Of a stretch of 64,000 nucleotides of DNA, positions 1 to 7,112 are shown piece after piece. Source of the DNA: Micromonospora sp. WMMD961 (GTDB lineage: Bacteria; Actinomycetota; Actinomycetes; Mycobacteriales; Micromonosporaceae); NCBI RefSeq assembly GCF_029626145.1, contig NZ_JARUBJ010000002.1:4685501-4749500 (forward strand), read 5' to 3'. Position numbers and translations under genes: made by a program. Each line of letters opens with the position of its first letter. Position 1 is the stretch's first letter. The notes beneath the pieces were generated by a model. The model saw nothing but the letters and a program-made list of their open reading frames with translations. It ran no database searches and was not told where the DNA came from.

Positions 1-1189
1 TGGGCACCCCCAGCCGCTGCTGGCGGGAGGCGACGGTGGCGTGCCGCGCCGCGAACCGGGCCACCGCCCGCTCCTCCTCGCCGCCGGCCTTCACCGTCTC
101 GATCAGCTGGACCGTGGTGTACACGGTGGTCACCAGCTTGCTGCGGTCCGCCTGGAGTCCGGCGACGGCGGTCGACCGGGTCGAGGCGACGTACCGCAGC
201 ACGCTGACGTTCAACCCGGCGAGGACCACCGCGCACAGTCCGAGCAGCAGGTCGTACTGACAGAGCAGCGCCCCGTACGCCAACACCAGGCCGGTGTCCA
301 CCACTGTGGTGGCCGCGCGGCGGGTGAGCACCTCGGCGACCACGTCGTTGCCGCGGACCCGCTGGCCGAGGTCGGCGGCCTGCCGCTGGTCGAAGAACGA
401 CGGCGGCAGCCGCAGCAGATGTCGGAAGAACCGGGCGGCGCTGGCGAGCGCGAGCGCCGTCTCCGCGCGTACGGTCAGGCGTTGCTGGAGCAGGCTGGCC
501 AGGAAGGTCAGCACGGTGGCCACCGCCACCGCCGCCACCAGGCCGGCGAACGCGGCCCGGTCCTCCTGCAGCAGCACCCGGTCGACGAAGACCTGGGCCA
601 GCACCGGGATGGTCAGGCCGACCACGGCGATCAGCAGTCCGAGCAGCAGCATCTGCGCGATCGCCGTCCCCGGGCCGCGCCACCGCTGGGCCAGCGCCCG
701 GACCAGTCGGTAGCGGGTGCCGCCCGCACGGAACTCCGGCCCGGGTTGCATGGTGAGCACGATGCCGGTGAAGGCGCCGTCGAACTCCTCCCAGCTCACC
801 GCACGGGGGCCGGTGGCCGGGTCGTTGATGAAGACCTTGCGACCGAGCCCCTCCAACACCACGAAGTGCTCGAACCGCCAGAACAGCACCGCCGGCAGTG
901 CCACCGTGGCCAGGCCGGCGAGGTCCATCTGGAAGCCCTTGGCCACCATCCCGTACCGGCGGGCGCCCTTGAGTACGGTGGCCGCGGTGGAGCCGTCCCG
1001 GCTCACGCCGCACACCCGGCGCAACTCCTCCAGCGGCACGTGCCGGCCGTGGTGGGCGAGCAGGATTCCCAGCGCGGCGGCGCCGCACTCCACCGCCTCC
1101 ATCTGGATCAGGGTGGGCGTGCGGACCCGTCGACGCCGGATCCGGGGCAGCTCCGGTGCGTTGGGGACCGCTGTCGACGGCGCGCTCAT
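1..1189 (-). CDS. NHLP-type peptidase/ABC exporter, partial (C-terminus beyond left edge)
   Basis: Exporter that would remove the leader peptide and pump out the RiPP of this cluster. I translated it directly from the minus strand: about 396 residues are present, starting at an ATG that overlaps the stop of the HlyD-like gene (ATGA). The first ~130 residues are a C39 peptidase: Gln29 and Cys35 in QMEAVECG, His108 in FEHFVV and Asp123 in NDPATG, so the catalytic set is complete. An ABC transmembrane domain follows, with hydrophobic segments from about residue 175 (IAQMLLLGLLIAVVGL). The ATPase domain is outside the window. The family match is to bacteriocin exporters of the NHLP (nitrile hydratase/Nif11 leader peptide) type, which pair with an HlyD-like protein as here. 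The precursor gene may lie beyond the left edge. Confidence 0.9.
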   Translation of the reverse strand, partial: MSAPSTAVPNAPELPRIRRRRVRTPTLIQMEAVECGAAALGILLAHHGRHVPLEELRRVCGVSRDGSTAATVLKGARRYGMVAKGFQMDLAGLATVALPAVLFWRFEHFVVLEGLGRKVFINDPATGPRAVSWEEFDGAFTGIVLTMQPGPEFRAGGTRYRLVRALAQRWRGPGTAIAQMLLLGLLIAVVGLTIPVLAQVFVDRVLLQEDRAAFAGLVAAVAVATVLTFLASLLQQRLTVRAETALALASAARFFRHLLRLPPSFFDQRQAADLGQRVRGNDVVAEVLTRRAATTVVDTGLVLAYGALLCQYDLLLGLCAVVLAGLNVSVLRYVASTRSTAVAGLQADRSKLVTTVYTTVQLIETVKAGGEEERAVARFAARHATVASRQQRLGVP

Positions 1190-1995
1190 CGCCGCAGCAA
1201 CCAGTCGATCGGGTGTTCCCGGTCCACTGTGAACCAGGCGGTGACCTCGCTGGCCGAGTTGAGCTGGAACGGCGGCGGAGTCTTCGTCCAGCGCAGACCG
1301 CCCGGGGCGGCCGGGTCCGGCTCCAGGGCGACGGTCACCCGGATCACGCTGCCGTGCGCCAGCAGCCGCCGCACGTCCGGCCCGGTGCCCAGGAAGGCGC
1401 GCAGCGACGCCTCGGTCTCCGGGAACGCGCCGACGGTGGCCACCTGACCGGCCAGGGTGCCGAACACGTTGCGCGGTGCCGCCGCGGCGGCCACCTCGAC
1501 AGGTACTCCGGGTTGCAGCAGCGGGGCGGCGACGGCGGGCGCGTACACGACGGCCTGCAACGCGTCCCCCGCGGTGTCGAGCCGTTCCAGGTCGGCCAGG
1601 TGCGTACCGGGGGTGACGATCTCCCCCTCCGACACCAGCCAGGCCACGACGTACGCGTCACCCGGCGCGTTCTCCACCACCACCTTGCCGTCCATCGTGC
1701 GCAGGCTGTAGAGCGGAGTGCCCTTGGTGACCCGCTGGTGTGGGGATGCCCAGACCTTGGTGACCTGACCACTGTCGAGCGCGTCGAGGGCGGAGATCCC
1801 GTTGGAGTGGATCAGCACTCCGGCGGCCTCGACGGTGCGGGGGACCACGGTGCGTACCGACCAGACGCCCGCGGCGACCACGACGATGACCAGTGCGGCG
1901 GTGGCCAGCCAGTGCGGCACGGTGGTCAGCCGGACCGCCCGGTCCAACTGCTCGGGGGCCTCCAACTGGCGCAGCGCCTGCCGGCGGAACTTCAT
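1186..1995 (-). CDS. HlyD-like secretion protein of NHLP bacteriocin system
   Basis: Membrane-fusion partner of the exporter encoded just downstream. The protein has 269 residues: a cytoplasmic N-terminus, one membrane helix at about residues 28-50 (WLATAALVIVVVAAGVWSV), then a beta-rich extracytoplasmic part with a lipoyl-like half (GQVTKVWASPHQRVTKGTPL). It starts with ATG inside the stop of the SagB gene (ATGA) and ends inside the start of the exporter gene (ATGA), so the three genes are translationally coupled. It is short compared with typical HlyD proteins because the coiled-coil hairpin is missing, which is usual for the NHLP version. Assignment rests on fold signature and context; there is no catalytic motif to test. 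Confidence 0.8.
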   Translation of the reverse strand: MKFRRQALRQLEAPEQLDRAVRLTTVPHWLATAALVIVVVAAGVWSVRTVVPRTVEAAGVLIHSNGISALDALDSGQVTKVWASPHQRVTKGTPLYSLRTMDGKVVVENAPGDAYVVAWLVSEGEIVTPGTHLADLERLDTAGDALQAVVYAPAVAAPLLQPGVPVEVAAAAAPRNVFGTLAGQVATVGAFPETEASLRAFLGTGPDVRRLLAHGSVIRVTVALEPDPAAPGGLRWTKTPPPFQLNSASEVTAWFTVDREHPIDWLLRR

Positions 1996-3455
1996 GGCCG
2001 ACCCCCCGTCGCGGGCGGGCCGGCGGCGCGGCGCGAGCCGAGCAGGAAGTCGGCCACGCTCGGCTCGACCAGCGGATCGAGCCCGGACAACTCGGCGAAG
2101 GCCTGGGAGTCCCCGGCACCGAGGGCGCACGGCGCCAACTCCATGGCGGTGGCGACGAGGTACATCTGCTGGGTCAGCACACCCGCGTCCTTGAGAATCA
2201 TGGCGTAGCTCATCCCTTCGTACTTCCACATCAGCCGCTGGACCCGGGCGGTGACCACCAGGACCGTCTGCGGTGGCCGGGGCATGGCGCCGGCCGCGCG
2301 GGCGTACGCCAGCAACCGGTCGGCGGCCGCCCCCCAGCCGGCGACCGGCTCCAACCGGTGCCCCACCGCGTCGTAGTGGTAGAGCCCGGGGTCGAGCCCG
2401 GCGCACCGCGCGACCAGCGGGTAGATCTCCAGCTCGTAGACCCCGCCGCCGCCCGGGTAGGGCCGATGACCGACCTCCTGCCCGCCGGCCTCGCCGACGG
2501 CGCTGGTGTGCTGCGACCGGTACAGGAACTCCGCCAGCCGCTCCAGCGGCAGCGGTGCCCCGTCGTCGTGTTCGCGCACGCTGCGCCGCTCCGCCACGAC
2601 CTGACTGAAGGCGGGCTCCACCTTGGCGATCGTCGCCAGATCCGGCAGCGGCAGCTCGACCGCGCGGCCTCCGTCGTAGGGGCGGCGCAATGGTTGCGGT
2701 GCGAAGCGTTCCCGCATCCGGTAGGTACCCCCCACCGGCAGCGCGTGTCGGCCCGCCCGGGAGCGGTGGTGCAGCCGCAGTTCCTCGGGCGACCAGTAGG
2801 CCAGCGGCGCGTCGTCGCACTCCGCCTCGAACTCGGCTTCGGTGACCAGGATCCGGGCGGTGGCCAACTCGTCGAGCACCCGGCCGGCGGCCGCCGGTCG
2901 CACACCGAGCATGCGGGCTACCGTGTCGGGTCCGACGCCCGGTACGGCGGCGACCAGCACCGCGCCGAGGGCGACGTCGGCGCAGCCGACGGCCAGGGTG
3001 CTCAGCGGTGAGGCGGCAACCAACCTGCCCTGTTCGTGCTGGAGGGTGGCGAAGCGGGAGAGCCGGTGGCGGACCCCGGGAGTGTGCGGACGGCTCTCCG
3101 GCAGGCTGCCCCGACCCAGTCCGGTGGGCACCAGGTCGAGCAACGCCCGGTCGTCGACCTGGAGGCGGCGCTCCAGCCAGGAGTGGGCGAGCAGCCGGCG
3201 CAGCAGCAACTGCGCGGCCAGCACCCGGCTCTCCCCCTCCAGGCCGCTGATCAGCCGGCCGACCTCGACGTCGCTGACCCAGTCGGCGGCGAGTTGCAGA
3301 AGCAGTGCCCGCCGGCCCATGCCCGGTCGCTCCAGGGTGAGCTGGAAGCGGGTCTGCCGCAGGGTCAGCGAGCCGTCCTCGCCGAGCCCCAGTTCCGCGT
3401 CGCGGCGCAGCCGGTACGACTCCTGGATCGGCGGACCGCCGACGGAGCCGCTCAC
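1992..3455 (-). CDS. SagB/ThcOx-type azoline dehydrogenase
   Basis: FMN-dependent oxidase that aromatises thiazolines/oxazolines to thiazoles/oxazoles on a RiPP precursor. The protein has 487 residues: an N-terminal ~230-residue extension, then a nitroreductase-fold domain with the typical ERRSVREHDDGAPLPLERL segment (about 285-305), YPGGGGVYELEIY (about 330) and the late MSYAMILKDAGVLTQQMYL stretch (about 425-445) that lines the FMN site in this family. GTG is the only workable start in frame; it overlaps the stop of a 13-codon mini-ORF. The stop overlaps the start of the HlyD-like gene. Together with the YcaO protein upstream it identifies the locus as a TOMM cluster. Confidence 0.88.
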   Translation of the reverse strand: MSGSVGGPPIQESYRLRRDAELGLGEDGSLTLRQTRFQLTLERPGMGRRALLLQLAADWVSDVEVGRLISGLEGESRVLAAQLLLRRLLAHSWLERRLQVDDRALLDLVPTGLGRGSLPESRPHTPGVRHRLSRFATLQHEQGRLVAASPLSTLAVGCADVALGAVLVAAVPGVGPDTVARMLGVRPAAAGRVLDELATARILVTEAEFEAECDDAPLAYWSPEELRLHHRSRAGRHALPVGGTYRMRERFAPQPLRRPYDGGRAVELPLPDLATIAKVEPAFSQVVAERRSVREHDDGAPLPLERLAEFLYRSQHTSAVGEAGGQEVGHRPYPGGGGVYELEIYPLVARCAGLDPGLYHYDAVGHRLEPVAGWGAAADRLLAYARAAGAMPRPPQTVLVVTARVQRLMWKYEGMSYAMILKDAGVLTQQMYLVATAMELAPCALGAGDSQAFAELSGLDPLVEPSVADFLLGSRRAAGPPATGGRP

Positions 3456-3493
3456 GGCGACCGCCGACCGACCGGTTCCACCACGGTGGTCAT
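3452..3493 (-). other. 13-codon mini-ORF coupled to the sagB-like start
   Basis: A tiny frame (MTTVVEPVGRRSP) begins with ATG at 3493, nine bases after a GAGGGG ribosome-binding motif, and its TGA overlaps the GTG start of the dehydrogenase gene (GTGA). The dehydrogenase start has no clear ribosome-binding site of its own, so the mini-ORF probably delivers ribosomes to it. It is too short and Cys/Ser-poor to be the RiPP precursor. Confidence 0.4.
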
Positions 3494-3507
3494 CTGCGCA
3501 CCCCTCG

Positions 3508-5784
3508 CTAGAAGAAGACGTTCAGCGGATTGGCCGACGCCTCGTCGGCGGCCAGCGGACCTCGGCCGAGGTGGGCCGGCACGTCCCACAGCCGGCCGGG
3601 ACCGAGCCGCCGCCAGAAATGCCGTAGGCCCGGCACCACGACCTTCACCACCGCCAGGTCGACGTCCGGACGGGACTGGTCGACGACGATCACCTCCAGA
3701 CCGGCCAGCTCCGCCCGGCGTACGCAGTGCCGCACGTCGTCCCCGACGTCCCCGGTGGTCAGCGGCGGATGGTCCGCGGCGGTGCGGTGCGCTCGGGTGG
3801 GGTCCGGGGACAGCCAGGGCTGGTCGGCCACCCGCACGGTGCCGAACCAACGGGCGGTGTCCGGATCGTCGACGCCGTACCGGTTGCGCGCCGAGGTGGG
3901 CCCGGGAACTGCGGGCAGGAACTGGTTGACCTCGGTGAGCGCCCGGGTCAGCGCGACCCGCGCGTCCAGGTGCGCGCCGAAGCCGACCAGGACGTCCTCC
4001 GGCCCACCGTCGGCCCTCCGGGACACCGCGGCGAACGCGGGCACGCCGAGGTCGGCGGTCAGGTCGAGGGCCCACAGCTCACGGCCCAGGACGGTGGCGT
4101 GATGGTCGACGCAGGCGGCGGTCCACGGGTCGGCGAACGAGGCGAGGTCCACCCCGGGCATCCGGGAGCGGTGGTACCACCACAGTGCCACGCTGTCCCG
4201 CTCCACGAGTTCGCAGAAACCCTGCAGGATCGCCTCGGACAGGTTGCCGCCGGCGGCGCACCCGTTGGAGTCCGCCGAGCACACCCCGAGCCCGGTCAGC
4301 TCCGGATGCCCGTACCAGCAGTACGCGGCGGGCAGCTCGCGTGGTGTCCGCCGGGTCAGCGACCAGCCCGTGGTCCAGTCCAGCTCCACCTCGTCACCCA
4401 GCGGGCGGGGAACGCGGTGCAGGTGGCCCAGGTCGCGGTTGAGCCGGTCCCGGTCGGCGTACTGGCGTTGCGAGAACAGCAGCAGTTCCCGCAGGTGCAC
4501 CGCGCGGTCCGGACCGAGCTGCCGGTAGGTCGCCCGGTGCACCGGGCGGTCGCCGCGCCACACCCCGCAGTAGCGTTCCACCGCCTCCCCGATCGCGCTC
4601 ATCCGGGCCTGCAGGTCGGTCCGGCCCTTACCACCGCTCTGCCCGCGCAGGTTGCGGCGCAACCCGGCGAGTTGGCGGGGCTGGGCGAAGTTGTGCCCGG
4701 CCGAGTAGGTGTGGGTGACGCCGTTGTCGGTCGGCTCCAGCGGGGTCAGCCGACTCACCACGCCCAGGTACCGGCTGACGTGGTGGGCGAGAGCGGCGTA
4801 CACCTCCGCCGGTTCCCGGGTGCGGGAGTCCCGGTCGCGGCTGGGTTGTGCACCACTCGGCGGCAGGTCGATCCGTGGCTCGGCCTTGCCGACGAGGTCC
4901 GGGTCGCCGCAGGCGGGGCACTGCGGCTGGCGTACGAGCTGGTGGCTCTCGGTGCTCAGGTCGCGGGTGTCCAGCGCGACCATTCGTCCGGTGAGGCGGG
5001 GCGACGAGCCCCGGACGGCGAGCACGGCGAGTTCGGTGGCGAGCAGCCCGGCGGCCATGGTGGCCAGTCCGGGCAGGACCGCGCGGCCGGGCTGCGGCGG
5101 CGGATCGCCCAGGTCCTGCCCGTCGAGGAAGGCGTTCACCTGTTCGTTCTCCTGCCACCGTTGCCGCAGGCAGGCCCAGCAGCCGGTGCGACCCGGCACC
5201 AGGTGCGGACCGAGGAAGACGACGTTGCCGTGCGGCCGGGCAAGGGTCCACGCGCGACCGGCGGCCAGGTGACGGTCGTTGATCAGGGCCAGCCGGGCGT
5301 CGAGCATCGACGACGGCAGCACCAGCACCTGTGCGGTGGCCGGCACGTCGTGCGTCGCGTCCGGTCCGACCACAGTGACGGCCAGACCGAGGGCGCGCAG
5401 CGCGTCGGCGGTCTCCGCCACCCGGGGCGCTCCGAGGTCGACGACGGTGACGGCTCCCTCGGCCATCCACCGGTGCCCGGCCTCGGGTGGGACACCGCGG
5501 GCGTCCCATCCGGCGGCCTCCGCCGGTGAGGTGCCCGCCGGACCGGACACCAGCAGCCCGTGGTCGCGTAGCCGGGCGAGGGCGGCGGCGACGGCGGTGA
5601 CCGGGTGCCGGGTGGCCAGCCGGGTCACGATGTCGGCCAGCGGCTCGACGCCGTCGAGCTGGTCGGCCAGGTCCGCGGCGACCGGGTCGTCGATGATCAG
5701 GCTGCGGGTCTCCCCCAGCACCACCAGTGGGCCGTCGGGCAGCCGTACCTGCGCGTAGTCCGATCGGAAGCGCGGACGCCACAT
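3508..5784 (-). CDS. Fused leader-binding/YcaO azoline cyclodehydratase (TOMM)
   Basis: Catalyses ATP-dependent cyclisation of Cys/Ser/Thr in a precursor peptide. The 758 residues form two parts. Residues 1-300 are an E1-like/RiPP-recognition region (LVVLGETRSLIIDDP near the start; zinc ligands C202-x2-C205 and C289-x2-C292). Residues from about 330 to the end form the YcaO domain, with ATP/Mg motifs MSAIGEAVERYCG (395-407) and EAILQGFCELVERD (about 512-525). A good GGGAGG motif precedes the ATG. Many azoline-forming YcaO enzymes end in a proline-rich PxPxP tail; this one ends NPLNVFF, which is unusual. It is first of the four visible TOMM genes in transcription order, 52 bases before the dehydrogenase gene. 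Confidence 0.9.
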   Translation of the reverse strand: MWRPRFRSDYAQVRLPDGPLVVLGETRSLIIDDPVAADLADQLDGVEPLADIVTRLATRHPVTAVAAALARLRDHGLLVSGPAGTSPAEAAGWDARGVPPEAGHRWMAEGAVTVVDLGAPRVAETADALRALGLAVTVVGPDATHDVPATAQVLVLPSSMLDARLALINDRHLAAGRAWTLARPHGNVVFLGPHLVPGRTGCWACLRQRWQENEQVNAFLDGQDLGDPPPQPGRAVLPGLATMAAGLLATELAVLAVRGSSPRLTGRMVALDTRDLSTESHQLVRQPQCPACGDPDLVGKAEPRIDLPPSGAQPSRDRDSRTREPAEVYAALAHHVSRYLGVVSRLTPLEPTDNGVTHTYSAGHNFAQPRQLAGLRRNLRGQSGGKGRTDLQARMSAIGEAVERYCGVWRGDRPVHRATYRQLGPDRAVHLRELLLFSQRQYADRDRLNRDLGHLHRVPRPLGDEVELDWTTGWSLTRRTPRELPAAYCWYGHPELTGLGVCSADSNGCAAGGNLSEAILQGFCELVERDSVALWWYHRSRMPGVDLASFADPWTAACVDHHATVLGRELWALDLTADLGVPAFAAVSRRADGGPEDVLVGFGAHLDARVALTRALTEVNQFLPAVPGPTSARNRYGVDDPDTARWFGTVRVADQPWLSPDPTRAHRTAADHPPLTTGDVGDDVRHCVRRAELAGLEVIVVDQSRPDVDLAVVKVVVPGLRHFWRRLGPGRLWDVPAHLGRGPLAADEASANPLNVFF

Positions 5785-5935
5785 GGTTCCTCCCGAGCCT
5801 GGTGGCCGGACCGTGGCACCGCCGGCGCGCTGCCGGCGATCACGGCTGCTGCCATCGTCGCGGTCCAGGGGTGCCCGGTCCGAGTGATGCCACCGGTTTC
5901 TGCCGTCGGCGGCGACCGGGACGGTCGCGGCCGGG

Positions 5936-6961
5936 TCAGCCGGCGTTGACGGTCAGCGCGGTGTCGTTGAGCCCCAGCACCGATGTGCCGGTGGTCTGTG
6001 CCGGGACGAGCAGCAGGAAGGTCTCCACCCGGGTCACCCGGATCGACTTTCCGCTGATCGCCGTGCGCTGACCGGTGGCGATCAGATCCGGGCTCTGCGG
6101 CACCATCTGGACGGTGGCCGGTCCGCCGGGCGCCGGGCGCAGCGTGTCGGTGGCGTGGATCGTGAGGAAGACCAGCGTCCCGGCCGGCACCGCGACCGCG
6201 CAGTCGGACCATTCGGCCCGGTCCATCGTCCGCTGCACCGCCGCTCCGACACCGGCGAGCTGCTGCCCGTAGACCTCCCACCCGCCGGCGAACTGGCCGT
6301 CGAGCAGCGGACTCGACGCGACGAGGGACCGGTTGCCCGTCGTGGAGCCGATGCTGCGGGCGAAGACCTCGGCGGCGAGGGCCCGACGGCTGGTCTCGTC
6401 CAGGGCCGTCCCGCCCTCCGTGGCGGGCCGGCCGTCGATGCTCCGGGCGACCACCAGCGAGGGTTGGGTGACCTGGACGTTGTGGCTGAGCTTCCACTGG
6501 CCGTCGTCGCCGAGCACGAACTGGCTGACGTCGGTGGGTGCCAGTTCCGAGCCGGTCAGCTTGAGGGTGGCCGTGACCAGGAAGCACGCCGGGTCTCCGG
6601 GCGGCACCGCGAAAGCCGGGTTGATGTGCTGGAACGCCGGTTGCGGCCGCTGGTTGTAGGCGGCTCGGCGGACCGCGGCGATGCTGAGGTCCAGCGAGGG
6701 TGAAATCTCCTGGGTCCGCAGCGTCTCGACGTCACCGGCCACCGAGGCGGCCGAGTCGGCCTGGTCGAAGGCGGTGAGCACCAGCGCGGCCCGTTCGCGA
6801 CCGAAGGTGGCCGAGCCGTCGGGCGCCGGGGTGGCGGCGTCCACCGGCTCGCCACCACAGCCGGTCAGCACGAGCAGCGCCATCGCGGCGGCGGCGAGCG
6901 GCATCACCGGCACCGGCGCGGCGGGAGTACGCGGGCTCCTGACGGATCTTCTGCCCAGCAT
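5936..6961 (-). CDS. Putative lipoprotein, function unknown
   Basis: A 341-residue secreted lipoprotein starting at the ATG with a GGAGGA motif five bases upstream; an earlier ATG at 6973 is possible. The signal peptide ends in a lipobox (LVLTGC), so Cys27 should be lipid-modified after export. The mature part is a mixed alpha/beta protein with no motif I recognise; it has a region reading TLKLTGSEL followed by LGDDGQWKLSHNV, resembling substrate-binding or NTF2-like folds only loosely. It lies between the TOMM genes and the LuxR regulator on the same strand, 151 bases before the cyclodehydratase. It may belong to the RiPP locus (immunity or sensing), but that is inferred from position only. 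Confidence 0.7.
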   Translation of the reverse strand: MLGRRSVRSPRTPAAPVPVMPLAAAAMALLVLTGCGGEPVDAATPAPDGSATFGRERAALVLTAFDQADSAASVAGDVETLRTQEISPSLDLSIAAVRRAAYNQRPQPAFQHINPAFAVPPGDPACFLVTATLKLTGSELAPTDVSQFVLGDDGQWKLSHNVQVTQPSLVVARSIDGRPATEGGTALDETSRRALAAEVFARSIGSTTGNRSLVASSPLLDGQFAGGWEVYGQQLAGVGAAVQRTMDRAEWSDCAVAVPAGTLVFLTIHATDTLRPAPGGPATVQMVPQSPDLIATGQRTAISGKSIRVTRVETFLLLVPAQTTGTSVLGLNDTALTVNAG

Positions 6962-7112
6962 CTCGTCCTCCATCCACCACCGGTCGACGGGAATCGCGCC
7001 CGATGCAGTCGAGTATGTGAGCGGCTGTCGGGTCACGCCGGGGGCGGCGCGGCCTCGTGCTGCCCGGCCCGTCGGCGTTGCACCGAACGACGTCATCCGG
7101 CGAGGATCACGG

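Noticed and set aside
5697..5852. A 52-codon minus-strand frame overlapping the start of the YcaO gene, with some Cys/Ser/Thr, considered as RiPP precursor.
   Set aside because: No ribosome-binding site, long overlap with the cyclodehydratase gene in another frame, no leader-like sequence or GG/GA cleavage site.
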